Positions 25,059-33,850 are shown, counted from the first letter of the stretch. The stretch: 54,582 bases of DNA from DASSNR01 sp036278935 (GCA_036278935.1 DASUKA010000087.1:1-54582); one strand, 5' to 3'. Made by a program: numbers and translations. Notes: generated by a model not told the origin, from the letters alone.

Positions 25059-26342
25059 TCACGAGAGGCCGATGATCTGGTCGCGACGCGTGCCAACGCT
25101 CACGTACGTCACGGGCGTTTCCGCCAGTGTCTCGATCCGATCGAGGTAACGCCGCGCGGCCGCCGGCAGCTCTTCCAGCCGCCGCGCGCCACTCGTCGAG
25201 CACCGCCATCCCTCGAACCACTCGTAGCGCGGCACCACACGCTCCAGCGCCACGAGGTCGCCGGGGAATTCCTCGTCTACCACGCCATCGTGCTCGTAGC
25301 CGGTGCAGATCGCCAGCTGCTCCATCGTATCGAGGACGTCGAGCTTGGTCACCGCAAGCCGCGTCAGGCCGTTCACGCGGGCCGCATAGCGCACCACCAC
25401 CGCATCGAACCAGCCGCAGCGGCGCGGGCGCCCTGTCGTGGCGCCATACTCGTTGCCCAGGCGCTGCATGACCGAGGCGAGGGGCTCGCCAAGCTCCGTG
25501 GGGAGTGGGCCATTCCCGACGCGTGTCGTGTACGCCTTCACCACGCCCAGTACCGCGTCGATGGATGTCGGCGGGATCCCCACGCCCGTCGCCGCCCCGC
25601 CCGACGTCGTGCTGCTCGATGTCACGAACGGATACGTGCCGTGGTCCACATCGAGCAGGGTAGCCTGTGCGCCTTCCAGCAGCACCGCCGAGCTCTGACG
25701 AATGGCGCGATGGATCAGGAGTCCGACGTCCTCGGCCAGGGCGAGCAGGCGCGGCCCTACGCGCTCGAGCATGGCCATCGTCGTCTCCGCATCCGCGCGC
25801 TTGGCCGATCCCGAGGCGGCGAGCACCATGTTCGCGTGCGCCACGGCCAGATCCAGCATTGCGCGCAGCCGCGCGGGGTGGCGCAGGTCCAGCACGCGGA
25901 TTCCGCGGCGGGCGATCTTATCCTCGTACGCCGGGCCGATACCGCGCCCCGTCGTTCCAATGGCCCGGCTCGCCGCGCTCTCGCAATCCAGCAGCTTGTG
26001 GTAGGGGAGCACGAGGTGCGCGCGGTCGCTCACGTACAGCCGCCCCTCGACATCGATTCCATCGGCTACCAGCGCATCGATCTCCGTGAACAGCGTGTCG
26101 GGATCGATGACGACGCCGTTGCCCATGGCGCAGCGCACGCCGGCGCGCAAGACGCCGCTGGGCACCTGATGGAGTACAGTGGATTGCTCCCCGATCTGCA
26201 CCGTATGCCCCGCGTTGGCGCCGCCCTGGTAGCGCACCACCCAGTCGGCGCGCTCGGCGAGCACGTCCACCAGCTTCCCCTTTCCCTCATCCCCCCATTG
26301 TGCCCCGACCACCACCACGGTGCGGGTTTCCGTATCGAACAT
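25059..26342 (-). CDS. purA: adenylosuccinate synthetase
   Basis: A 427-residue enzyme joining IMP and aspartate with GTP, first step of AMP synthesis. Signature 'VGAQWGDEGKGKLVD', 'GRGIGPAYEDK', and 'GVVKAYTTRVGNGPLPTE'. Full normal length. ATG at 26342; an in-frame codon nine residues earlier is less likely. First gene of the purA-ypdA-glyQS run. Confidence 0.97.
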   Translation of the reverse strand: MFDTETRTVVVVGAQWGDEGKGKLVDVLAERADWVVRYQGGANAGHTVQIGEQSTVLHQVPSGVLRAGVRCAMGNGVVIDPDTLFTEIDALVADGIDVEGRLYVSDRAHLVLPYHKLLDCESAASRAIGTTGRGIGPAYEDKIARRGIRVLDLRHPARLRAMLDLAVAHANMVLAASGSAKRADAETTMAMLERVGPRLLALAEDVGLLIHRAIRQSSAVLLEGAQATLLDVDHGTYPFVTSSSTTSGGAATGVGIPPTSIDAVLGVVKAYTTRVGNGPLPTELGEPLASVMQRLGNEYGATTGRPRRCGWFDAVVVRYAARVNGLTRLAVTKLDVLDTMEQLAICTGYEHDGVVDEEFPGDLVALERVVPRYEWFEGWRCSTSGARRLEELPAAARRYLDRIETLAETPVTYVSVGTRRDQIIGLS

Positions 26343-26364
26343 GCAGCGCTCTGACTCGAAGAAA

Positions 26365-26390
26365 CGCAAACGCCCCGCACGGCGCGGGGC
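26365..26390 (-). terminator. rho-independent terminator of the gas vesicle/kinase operon
   Basis: On the minus strand, a 7-bp GC stem (GCCCCGC / GCGGGGC, 26372-26390, 5-base loop) is followed by a T-rich run (GTTTGCGTTTCTTC). It lies 35 bases after the stop of the kinase gene at 26425 and just before purA. Confidence 0.7.
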
Positions 26391-26424
26391 ATGACACGCA
26401 ATGTATCCGAGGGCGGAAGGCCGG

Positions 26425-28722
26425 TCAACTCACTCCGCGCGCGCTGCCGATCATCGTCCGCACCACCTGTTCATCCATGGGGAGCGCCTCGCTGTGCAGC
26501 GGCAGCGTGATCGTGAACGTCGTGCCCGTGCCGTAGATACTCTCCACCCGGATCGCGCCCCCGAGCAGGGCGATCAGCTTCCGCGTGATGCTCAGCCCGA
26601 GCCCCGTTCCCCCGTACTCGCGTGTGCGCGACTGGTCCACCTGCCGGAACTCCTCGAAGATCACCTGCAGGTGCTCTGGATGAATACCGATCCCGGTGTC
26701 CCGCACCATCAGGCGGAGATCCGCGCCCGCCACCTCCGCCGTGAGCGCAACCGACCCGTTGTGCGTAAACTTGACCGCGTTCGAGAGCAGATTCAACACG
26801 ATCTGCTTGAGCTTCGTCCGGTCGGTGAACAGCACTGGTACGTCCTCCGCGATGTCGCAGCGGAAGTCCAGCCCCTTGCGCTTCACCTGCAGGTCGATCT
26901 GCGTCACCACTTCGCCGAGCACCGTCTGGAGCGTGAGCGACTCGAGGTGCACGGGCATCTTGCCTGCTTCGATCTTGGCCAGATCGAGGATGTCGTTGAT
27001 GAGCGCGAGGAGATGCTGCGAGGAGGCCTGGATGCGATTCAACCCTTCCACCTGCTTCGGGGTGAGCTCCCCGTAGATCCGGTCCAGCATCAGCGCGGTG
27101 TATCCGATGAGCGCGTTGATCGGGGTGCGTAGCTCGTGCGACATGTTGGCCAGGAACTCCGACTTGAGCTTATAGGCCTTCTCCAGCTCGCTCGACTGCC
27201 ACTGCAGCCGGAGGTTCTGCGCCTCCAGGTCCGCCGTCGCCATGCGGATCCGGTCCTCCAGCTCGGCGCTGAACTTCTTCAGCTCCAGATAGAGCCGCTC
27301 ATTCTCCACCTGCTTCGTCAGGTCGTGCAATACGGACACGATGGCCAGCGGCTCTCCGCGTTCGTTCAACACCTTGCCGGCCACGACCTCCATCGGCTCC
27401 TCCACACCTGTGCGAGGATTGGCGAGCGTGAGGCGCTCGCGCCGGAAGGGTACCGGGCTGATGGTGAAGTCCGAGATGACCGTGGTGAACTTGGTGTCGT
27501 TGGCCCGAACCCGCTGCGCCCACTGTCGATCGTGTGCGGTGGCGGGTAGCTCGAACAGCAGCTCCGCCTGCGGATTCATGAGCATGATCTTGGACTGATC
27601 ATCGGTGACGAGAATCGGGTCGCCGACGTTGTTCAGAATGAGATTCAGTCGATCGCGTTCGCGCGTTGCTTCCATCTCCGTCACCCGGCCGCGCTGGAAC
27701 TGACGCTCGAGCTCGGCCGAGGCGCGCTTGAGGTCCGTCACATCACGCAAGACCGAGACGAATGCGCCCTGACGTCCGGTGGCGGGTGGAAGCGGATGCG
27801 CCAGTACCTCGAACAGCAGGTCCATCCCTTCATCCGGGTCCACGAGGGTGAGCTCGCGGGCCGTGCTCTTCACCCCACCCGTGAGGACCGCTTTGGAGAG
27901 GAATGAGCTGAACAGCAGGTTGTTGATCTCCACCGCGCGGCGGCGGCCGTACGAATCGTGGTCCGTGGAGACGAGCAGCGTCTCAGCGCGCTGGTTGCTC
28001 ACCACGATGTCGTTGGTGGCATCGGTGATGATGATCGGATCAGGGAGCGCGTTCACAATCGTCGTGAGCAGCCGCCGCTGATCATCGAGCCGCTCCGCCG
28101 AGCGCCGCAGGCCATCGCTCACGAACACGCGCGCGAGCACGGAGCCCGCCAGCACGGCCACCCGCGCCAGCCGCCCGAGCACCATCTCGTCCGGGCACCC
28201 TTCGAGCACCGCCACCGCGAACGGCGCCCGCCCCACGTGCCCACGCCCCGTCTCCCGCAGCGGGAACAGCTCGCACCCGTCGTACGCTTCCGCAATCGAA
28301 GCCGCGCCCTCGAGTGTTCTGCCGAACGCGCTCCGGCTCCTTGGCTGCGAGAACGGGATCGCCACCGCGCCCGCGAAGGGGACTCCCATCGCGGCACTCG
28401 CATCGGCCCGGCAGATGACCACGTCCAGGGCGGTCGCGGAGACCATGAGTGGATGTCCAGTCCGCTGCAGCGCGCTGGACAGCCGCGTCGTATCGTCTGG
28501 CGCGAGCCCGTGGCTCGCCGCGATCTCGAGATGCTGACCTGACCCATCGATCACCAGGAGCGCGCCGCGCCCTCCCCCTGCCGCATTCGTCAGTTGCTCG
28601 AGCATGAGCCCACTCGCGGAGGCGAAATCCGGCGCCTCCGCCAGGTCGGCTACAAGCTCCAGCACCTCATGATCGGGGAAGACGTCCTCGCGCTCGTCCA
28701 CTCCGGTGACCTCAGCCGGCAT
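26425..28722 (-). CDS. GAF/PAS sensor histidine kinase in the gas vesicle operon
   Basis: A 765-residue soluble kinase: GAF-like N-terminal region (about 25-205), PAS 1 (215-330), PAS 2 (355-470), coiled coil (475-520), HisKA with His529 in 'NMSHELRTPINALIGY', HATPase_c with 'VRDTGIGIHPEHLQ' and 'EYGGTGLGLSITRKL'. There are no membrane helices. It starts 5 bases after the gvpA stop, on the same transcript, and a terminator follows. This suggests that it reports an internal signal (redox, light or energy state through PAS) and is made together with the gas vesicle shell. No cognate regulator is adjacent. Confidence 0.93.
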   Translation of the reverse strand: MPAEVTGVDEREDVFPDHEVLELVADLAEAPDFASASGLMLEQLTNAAGGGRGALLVIDGSGQHLEIAASHGLAPDDTTRLSSALQRTGHPLMVSATALDVVICRADASAAMGVPFAGAVAIPFSQPRSRSAFGRTLEGAASIAEAYDGCELFPLRETGRGHVGRAPFAVAVLEGCPDEMVLGRLARVAVLAGSVLARVFVSDGLRRSAERLDDQRRLLTTIVNALPDPIIITDATNDIVVSNQRAETLLVSTDHDSYGRRRAVEINNLLFSSFLSKAVLTGGVKSTARELTLVDPDEGMDLLFEVLAHPLPPATGRQGAFVSVLRDVTDLKRASAELERQFQRGRVTEMEATRERDRLNLILNNVGDPILVTDDQSKIMLMNPQAELLFELPATAHDRQWAQRVRANDTKFTTVISDFTISPVPFRRERLTLANPRTGVEEPMEVVAGKVLNERGEPLAIVSVLHDLTKQVENERLYLELKKFSAELEDRIRMATADLEAQNLRLQWQSSELEKAYKLKSEFLANMSHELRTPINALIGYTALMLDRIYGELTPKQVEGLNRIQASSQHLLALINDILDLAKIEAGKMPVHLESLTLQTVLGEVVTQIDLQVKRKGLDFRCDIAEDVPVLFTDRTKLKQIVLNLLSNAVKFTHNGSVALTAEVAGADLRLMVRDTGIGIHPEHLQVIFEEFRQVDQSRTREYGGTGLGLSITRKLIALLGGAIRVESIYGTGTTFTITLPLHSEALPMDEQVVRTMIGSARGVS

Positions 28723-28727
28723 CGCCG

Positions 28728-29042
28728 TCAGAGCGGCTCTCGAGTGCCGAGTTCCTCGAGGCGGCGCTTGAGCTCAGCGTTCTCGCGCATATACCGATCG
28801 AGCTCCGATTCCATAGCGGAGCCGAGCTCGCGCGGACGCGAGATCGGTGCCGTGATCCCCACCGCCTCCGAGTACTTCAGATACGTGTCGATCGACGCAA
28901 CCACCACGCGCGCCTCGACCGTCACCAGATCGATTCCCACCAGCGATACGCGGACCCACGCATCGATGACGATCCCCTTGTCCAATACACGATCGAGGAC
29001 GTCAATCAGGGAGCTGCCGCCAGGAGAGCGTTCTACAGCCAT
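28728..29042 (-). CDS. gvpA: gas vesicle major structural protein GvpA, C-terminally extended
   Basis: A 104-residue protein. The first ~70 residues are typical GvpA: 'SSLIDVLDRVLDKGIVIDAW', 'VRVSLVGIDLVTVEARVVV', 'ASIDTYLKYSEAVG'. GvpA forms the ribbed, gas-permeable protein shell. Unusually, about 30 charged residues follow ('SELDRYMRENAELKRRLEEL'), a likely coiled coil absent from standard 66-80-residue GvpA. ATG at 29042 with GGAG upstream. Followed within 6 bases by the kinase gene. Confidence 0.93.
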   Translation of the reverse strand: MAVERSPGGSSLIDVLDRVLDKGIVIDAWVRVSLVGIDLVTVEARVVVASIDTYLKYSEAVGITAPISRPRELGSAMESELDRYMRENAELKRRLEELGTREPL

Positions 29043-29049
29043 ATCGTAC

Positions 29050-29385
29050 TCACTCCGATGATAAGGGTGTCGTGCCTCGAGCGCGCGGCGGCGCCAGCTC
29101 GTTCAACCGACGCTCGATGCGGTCCAGCCGCTGCTCCAGCTCCCCGGGGCCCAACGTGCCCGTCGCCGGCGCCGCAGTAAGTCGCGAATCGTACCGCCAC
29201 CAGTTCAGACCGATTTCCTCCGCCTTATCGATCGAGCAGACCAACAAGCGCACCTGAATGGTGAGCAGCTCGACGTTCGCAAGGTTGATTTTGATGTCGC
29301 CGGCAATCACCAGGCCCTTGTCCAGCACACGATCGAGAATATCGACCAGGCCGTGACTGCGCGTCGGCACGACGTAATCTGGCAC
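29050..29385 (-). CDS. gvpJ: GvpJ-like minor gas vesicle protein
   Basis: A 111-residue GvpA-superfamily protein of the J/M type: 'LVDILDRVLDKGLVIAGDIK' then 'INLANVELLTIQVRLLVCS' and 'DKAEEIGLNWW', the Trp pair being typical of GvpJ. These minor proteins are thought to nucleate or cap the vesicle. It has a C-terminal helix ('LEQRLDRIERRLNEL'). GTG start at 29385. Seven bases before gvpA. Confidence 0.9.
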   Translation of the reverse strand: MPDYVVPTRSHGLVDILDRVLDKGLVIAGDIKINLANVELLTIQVRLLVCSIDKAEEIGLNWWRYDSRLTAAPATGTLGPGELEQRLDRIERRLNELAPPRARGTTPLSSE

Positions 29386-29417
29386 GCGGTTAAACTCCAG
29401 TTGGTGATTGACGCACT

Positions 29418-29768
29418 TTACCGCAGGCGACCCAATGGACCCAGGTCGATGTTCAGCTCATCATCCGTCAGATTGAACGTGGCCTTGAGCTCTTCCATTC
29501 GGTCGTGAAGCGTGAGCAGCGCCAGCCCCAGCCGTTCCACTTCCTCCTCGCTCAGCGTCCCGCCCTCCATCCGGCGAACCGCCTGGTGCTCGAGCACGCT
29601 CCGCAGCAGCTCGATCAACGTCAGGACGAGGCGCGCCAATCCGTTCTCCACGTGCTCCGGATCGGCATTGATGCGCGCCGGCAGTGCGCGAGCCACCTGG
29701 CGCAACTCCGCTTCAAGCGCCGCCACCTCGGCCGCAGACGGCACGCGATCGTCGCGCGCGTCAGACAC
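29418..29768 (-). CDS. gvpK: gas vesicle protein GvpK
   Basis: A 116-residue GvpK: 'RINADPEHVENGLARLVLTL', 'IELLRSVLEHQAVRRMEGG', 'LGLALLTLHDRMEELK', ending 'LNIDLGPLGRL', all strongly conserved. GvpK is needed for proper vesicle assembly or number in several clusters; its exact role is unsettled. GTG at 29768, overlapping the preceding GvpF/L stop by 8 bases. Confidence 0.95.
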   Translation of the reverse strand: MSDARDDRVPSAAEVAALEAELRQVARALPARINADPEHVENGLARLVLTLIELLRSVLEHQAVRRMEGGTLSEEEVERLGLALLTLHDRMEELKATFNLTDDELNIDLGPLGRLR

Positions 29769-30459
29769 CGAGAGGCTCCGCGAAGCTGTAGGGCGCCCAT
29801 GGCCCTGAAACGGTGAGCATCACGGCAGCACCGCCCAATCCCACGCTGCTCAGCGCCCCACGATACTGCGCGATGTTCCCGCGATGCACAAGGTGCGAGA
29901 TCGCGGCCACGCGCGCGCGCCGCGTAGGGCCGGCGAACGCCTCGGCCTCCACCAGCGACCGCACCGCCTCGGAGACGCACGCCCGTGCCCGCTCCGCGAT
30001 CTCCACCCAGGCGCCCCACGTCCTCTCCCGCTCGGCGATGCGCGAGAGATACTCCCGCCCGCTCATGCCCGGCTGCCGGAGTGGCGCGGCCGTCGCCCCG
30101 GCCTCGCCCGTCGAGAGAATCCGGACGGTCATCTCGACCATTCCCTGCACTCGCTCCATCGTGCGCCGTAGCTCGGCCTCGCGCGACCGAACGCGTGCCA
30201 CTAACGCCGCATCGCTATCGAACGCCTGCCCGAATCGCGCCGGGAGCGGCGTACCGCGCTCGAGCCCGCACCGCACCACCTGATCGTGCGCCCGCGCACG
30301 CTCGATGCTGGGCGCCAGGGCGCCGCGCTCCACGTCGCTCACCCAGAGCTGCATGGCCCCAACGTTCACCGCGCGCACAGGCCCGCCGTCAACCCCGTGC
30401 AACGCGGCCGGAGGCGGCTCATGGCTCACCGGGAGCAGGCAGTACAGATACGTCGCCAT
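29761..30459 (-). CDS. GvpF/GvpL-family gas vesicle protein
   Basis: A 232-residue protein opening with the GvpF/L strand 'MATYLYCLLPV' and ending in a family-like 'VSGPWAPYSFAE' (Ala where others have Pro). The helical domain lies in the middle ('ELRRTMERVQGMVEMTVRIL'). It probably binds GvpA-family proteins during assembly. It overlaps gvpK and the GvpA-family gene upstream (41 bases), so translation is coupled. Second of three GvpF/L proteins in this operon and the most diverged at the C-terminal motif. Confidence 0.88.
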   Translation of the reverse strand: MATYLYCLLPVSHEPPPAALHGVDGGPVRAVNVGAMQLWVSDVERGALAPSIERARAHDQVVRCGLERGTPLPARFGQAFDSDAALVARVRSREAELRRTMERVQGMVEMTVRILSTGEAGATAAPLRQPGMSGREYLSRIAERERTWGAWVEIAERARACVSEAVRSLVEAEAFAGPTRRARVAAISHLVHRGNIAQYRGALSSVGLGGAAVMLTVSGPWAPYSFAEPLGV

Positions 30460-30673
30460 TGCGTTCCTCGCCCGGGGTCCCGGCGCGCAGCTTGCGCTCC
30501 TCGGTCTCCACTGAAGACAGCAGGACGGACAGCCCCACCCGTATCAGGTCGATGTCCGCGATCGAGATGGTCACGTCGCCCGTGATCACCACGCCCTTGT
30601 TCAGCACGTGATTCAGCAGGTCACCCAGCACCAGCTCATCTTCGAGCTCATCGTCGTGCGGCTGGTCCGTCAT
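30419..30673 (-). CDS. small GvpA-superfamily minor protein (GvpS/GvpM-like)
   Basis: An 84-residue protein: 'LGDLLNHVLNKGVVITGDVT' and 'ISIADIDLIRVGLSVLLSSV' show the GvpA fold of two helices and a hairpin. The Gly-Asp in place of the Ala-Trp of GvpA marks it as a minor J/M/S-type protein. It has an acidic N-terminus ('HDDELEDELVLG'). ATG at 30673 overlaps the previous stop (ATGA). Longer frames starting upstream read into the previous gene and are not real. Confidence 0.85.
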   Translation of the reverse strand: MTDQPHDDELEDELVLGDLLNHVLNKGVVITGDVTISIADIDLIRVGLSVLLSSVETEERKLRAGTPGEERNGDVSVLPAPGEP

Positions 30674-31473
30674 TGCGCCTTCCCCACGAAGTGATAGGGT
30701 GGCCACGGTCCCGTGAAGTCGAAGCGGAAGCCCACCGGCTCGTACTGCTCCGCGAGCGCCGCGAGCGCCGCACGGAACGGCTCCAGGGCATCGCGCCGCA
30801 CGAGATACGACGCGTTGAGCACGGCAACCCCCTCGGCCGCGGCGCCCCGGGGTTCCCGTGCGGGAAGCGTCTCCCTGCAACCCTCCATCGCGTGTGTCTC
30901 CAGCGTGCTGAAGATGGTCGCGGCCGTCGTCGCCGCGACGTGGCGCACTTCCGCCGCACGCTCCGCCTCCAGCTTACGCTCGAGCAGGTAGCGCTGCCCC
31001 GGACGTGCCTGTGCCGCCTGCTGCTCCAGCCCGGCGATCGCCGGACTCAGCTCGCCAACATGCTGTTGCAGCGCGGCATCCAGCCGAAAGACGCGGAGGC
31101 CGAACTCCTGCGCCGGGGCCAGCCAATCCAGAAGCGCGCGCAATTCACCAGCGCGTTCGGTCAGCATGGCGCGCACGCCCTCGGCATCGCGAAAGAGTGT
31201 GAGCATGGGCAAGGGCACCACGGCACCCGCGCTGGCGGCCCAGCTCAATACGATATCGTGCGCGATCGCGCGGGGAGCCACCCAGGCCATATCACCCGCG
31301 CGTGACGCCACCACGTCGCTGTCGTATGCCGCGCGGTCGAGCACGGACACCAGCGCGGCCACCTCGCCCCGGCGCTCGACGGTCACGCGCGCATCCTCGA
31401 CTCCGGATGGCGCCGCCGACGCATCCGTGTGGGCATCCACGACGCCGTACACGTATACCACCTGCTCACTCAT
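30670..31473 (-). CDS. gvpL: GvpL/GvpF-family gas vesicle protein
   Basis: A 267-residue protein: N-terminal 'VVYVYGVV', 'GAVVPLPMLTLFRDAEGVRA', a long helical middle, and C-terminal 'FDFTGPWPPYHFVGK', a textbook GvpF/L ending. Its end overlaps the GvpS-like start and its start overlaps the ATPase gene's end by 8 bases. It likely escorts GvpA-type proteins, and the direct coupling to the ATPase gene suggests the two work together. Confidence 0.93.
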   Translation of the reverse strand: MSEQVVYVYGVVDAHTDASAAPSGVEDARVTVERRGEVAALVSVLDRAAYDSDVVASRAGDMAWVAPRAIAHDIVLSWAASAGAVVPLPMLTLFRDAEGVRAMLTERAGELRALLDWLAPAQEFGLRVFRLDAALQQHVGELSPAIAGLEQQAAQARPGQRYLLERKLEAERAAEVRHVAATTAATIFSTLETHAMEGCRETLPAREPRGAAAEGVAVLNASYLVRRDALEPFRAALAALAEQYEPVGFRFDFTGPWPPYHFVGKAQ

Positions 31474-33352
31474 GCTCGGTCGATGCCAGCGAGGTCCATC
31501 TCATACTCCAGCGCCGCAGTCCCTCCGCACCATGCGGGGGAGGCTCGATTGACGCCGCCGCAAACTGCGACGGCGGCGCTCCAGATGGAAGGGTAGACGG
31601 ACGATGCGTGACGCGATTCCAGACGATGCCACCCACCGAGATTCCGAGCGCACGCACCGAGGCGACCAACCGCGTTGTCTCCTCGCGCACCAATGGCTCA
31701 TCCAACGCCACCACCAGGAGCATTGCGCGTTGCGGGTCATGCAACATGGCGTCCAGCGCGCGCGTGCGCCTGGAAAAAGCAAGCAACTCTCCCGCCACCG
31801 CGCCCGGCCGCACGACTTCGCGGTACTTGAGCATCAGCCGCAACAGGCGATGGCTCCATGCCAGCCCGAGTTTTGGACTTTCCAGCAGGCGGAGCAGATG
31901 GCCCGTCGGTGCCGGATCAACGATGACCGTGTCGAAGTCGGAGTTTTCGAGGGTTTCGCCCAGCGAAGCCAGCGCATACAGCTCGTCGATTCCCGGCGGC
32001 GCCAGCGAGAGCAGCTCGCGCATGATCGCGCGGTCCTGCGAGCTGGCGGCCGATCCGCCAAGCATCTCGGCGAACAGGCCATCGATGCGCTCACGGTACG
32101 AAGCGCGAAAGCGTTCGAACCCCGCCGGCGCATCGAGTTGTCGCGCGAACAAGCCCGACGTATCCGGGACCGGTGTGGCCGCGTCGCCTACCAGCTGCCC
32201 CAGCGCGTCACCAACCGAGGGAGCGGGGTCCGTGGAGATCACGAGCACTCGCCGATCGGCCGAGGCCAGGCATACGCCAAGCGCGCACGCCACTGTCGTC
32301 TTTCCCACGCCCCCTTTTCCACCCACGATCGTGAGCGGGCGCACCGGGATAACGGCACTCCCGGCCTCGGCGGTGGGTGCCGCTCGGCGCGTGCGGGTCG
32401 CCGTTCGGCAAGGGACGCCCGGTCGGAGCGCCGAGCCCCACCGATCAATGGCCTCGAGCCCGATGGGCGGCGGCGCGAGCGACGGAACATGGAAGCACGC
32501 CGCCCCGGGCGCGATCTGGCCGAGGGCGGTGAGCAGTTCCGCCTCTGGCGCGGAACGGGGCGCGCGCGCGGCGTTCATGACCACGGCACCGATGGAGAGC
32601 CCGCGCGAGTGCAGCGACTCCGCGTACCGGGCCGTCTCCGCCATCACCAAGGACTCGACGCGCGCGATAAGGACTACCGCCAGCCGCGCAGCGTCCTGCA
32701 GGACGCCGCGCAACGCGCTCAGCTGGCCGCGGAGCGTGTCGAGCATCCGGTCGGCATCGTCCGCCCGGTATCGATGCGTCAGCGCGCGCACGATGAAGCG
32801 ATGTTTGTCCTGCATGGCATCCAGCAGCGCCAGCACACCGTCGAACGTCCTCGGCATCTCCAACAGCCGCAGTGTGTGTCCGCTCGGTGCCGTGTCGAGG
32901 ATGATGCGGCGCCACCGTCCGGTGCGCTCGAGATCGATCAGTGTGAGCAGCGCCATGGTCTCATCGCTGCCCGGCATCGCGGCATCGATGAGCCCGGCGA
33001 CATCATCGCGGTCCAGGTAGGTTCCGCGATCCACGATCGTGATGAGCGTCTCGCGCCAGCGGGCCAGGAAGGCTGCCCGCGCACGCGGGGCATCCAACTG
33101 GAGGGCGTCCAGCCCATGCCGCGCTTGCACGGCCGTCGGCACACCAGCGTCGAGTGGTTGACCCAACATGGCGCCGAGTGAGCCCGCGGGATCGCTCGAG
33201 AGGAGCAGCGTGCGCTCGCCACGTTGTGCCCCGCGCGATGCCAGCGCCGCCGCGCACGTCGTCTTCCCCACCCCACCCTTGCCCCCTACGAGAACCCACA
33301 TCGGCAGCGCATCGAGCAGCCCGTCCAGCCCCTCACTCGTCGCCGTGATCAC
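31466..33352 (-). CDS. tandem ArsA/Get3-type ATPase in the gas vesicle operon
   Basis: About 628 residues with two ArsA-like halves. Each has a deviant Walker A 'VGGKGGVGKTT' (residues ~22-32 and ~342-352), a DP switch ('LLLSSDPAGS', 'LVISTDPAPS') and a 'DTAPSGHTLRLLEMP' or 'DPAPTGHLLRLLESP' switch II. No CxxC and no arsenic-binding cysteine cluster is seen, and no ars genes are nearby. Get3 relatives move hydrophobic proteins, and ArsA proteins drive pumps. Here the position between gvpG and gvpL points to a role in handling hydrophobic GvpA-type subunits. The GTG at 33352 overlaps gvpG by 20 bases; the ATG at 33301 is possible. Confidence 0.88.
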   Translation of the reverse strand: MITATSEGLDGLLDALPMWVLVGGKGGVGKTTCAAALASRGAQRGERTLLLSSDPAGSLGAMLGQPLDAGVPTAVQARHGLDALQLDAPRARAAFLARWRETLITIVDRGTYLDRDDVAGLIDAAMPGSDETMALLTLIDLERTGRWRRIILDTAPSGHTLRLLEMPRTFDGVLALLDAMQDKHRFIVRALTHRYRADDADRMLDTLRGQLSALRGVLQDAARLAVVLIARVESLVMAETARYAESLHSRGLSIGAVVMNAARAPRSAPEAELLTALGQIAPGAACFHVPSLAPPPIGLEAIDRWGSALRPGVPCRTATRTRRAAPTAEAGSAVIPVRPLTIVGGKGGVGKTTVACALGVCLASADRRVLVISTDPAPSVGDALGQLVGDAATPVPDTSGLFARQLDAPAGFERFRASYRERIDGLFAEMLGGSAASSQDRAIMRELLSLAPPGIDELYALASLGETLENSDFDTVIVDPAPTGHLLRLLESPKLGLAWSHRLLRLMLKYREVVRPGAVAGELLAFSRRTRALDAMLHDPQRAMLLVVALDEPLVREETTRLVASVRALGISVGGIVWNRVTHRPSTLPSGAPPSQFAAASIEPPPHGAEGLRRWSMRWTSLASTEHE

Positions 33353-33638
33353 TCCGCGCAACGCGAACCGGCCCGCCGGGCGCCGCCAGCCCGAAATGCT
33401 CGCGCCACGCGCGCACCTCCCGTAGCCGCTGCATGAGCTGCTCTTCCTGGCGCAGATATTCCGCGTCGTCGATGTCACCCACCTCGAGCAGCATCTGCAG
33501 TTCCATCAACTCTTCCTTCACCGAGGAATCGTCCACCAGTTCCTCTTCCACCACGCGCTGTACCTTCCGCAGCGACCACTGAATGCCCGCGACGGGTCCG
33601 GCGATGGGAAAAAAGAGGAGGCTGGTGAGAAGGCCCAT
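33333..33638 (-). CDS. gvpG: gas vesicle protein GvpG
   Basis: A 101-residue GvpG: 'MGLLTSLLFFPIAGPVAGIQ' hydrophobic start, then 'VVEEELVDDSSVKEELMEL' and 'YLRQEEQLMQRLREV', the usual acidic/basic helical pair. GvpG acts in the early assembly complex with GvpF/L. It ends inside the start region of the ATPase gene. The repeat element copy C separates it from the upstream GvpF/L gene. Confidence 0.92.
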   Translation of the reverse strand: MGLLTSLLFFPIAGPVAGIQWSLRKVQRVVEEELVDDSSVKEELMELQMLLEVGDIDDAEYLRQEEQLMQRLREVRAWREHFGLAAPGGPVRVARSDHGDE

Positions 33639-33655
33639 TGAGGGGGAGGGACGGA

Positions 33656-33847
33656 GTTATGAGTTGTGCGTTATGAGTTGTGCGTCGTTGGGGAGGAGGC
33701 GCCTCGCCGTTTAGAGCGCATCTCCGGCGCCAGTGCGCCGAGGGCCTGCCCGGCCCATCGGGTGGGGCTGGAGCGGGAGGAATCAGCGGCGAATCACCTG
33801 GCGTCCCAGGCCCCTACCCCTCACACCGTACTCCCTACACCCTGTCT
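33656..33847 (-). repeat. intergenic repeat element, copy C (inside the gvp operon)
   Basis: The arm at 33811-33846 ends about 4 bases from the upstream stop codon (33851). The distal end has two exact 14-bp copies of GTTATGAGTTGTGC in direct repeat (33656-33669 and 33670-33683), the tail motif also found in copy A. There is no coding frame. Confidence 0.7.
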
Positions 33848-33850
33848 CTC

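Noticed and set aside
31604..33181. 525-residue plus-strand frame across the ArsA-like gene
   Set aside because: Antisense shadow; the minus frame has two clear P-loops.
31466..33352. Arsenite-pump ATPase of an arsenic resistance operon
   Set aside because: No metal-binding cysteines were seen and all neighbours are gas vesicle genes.
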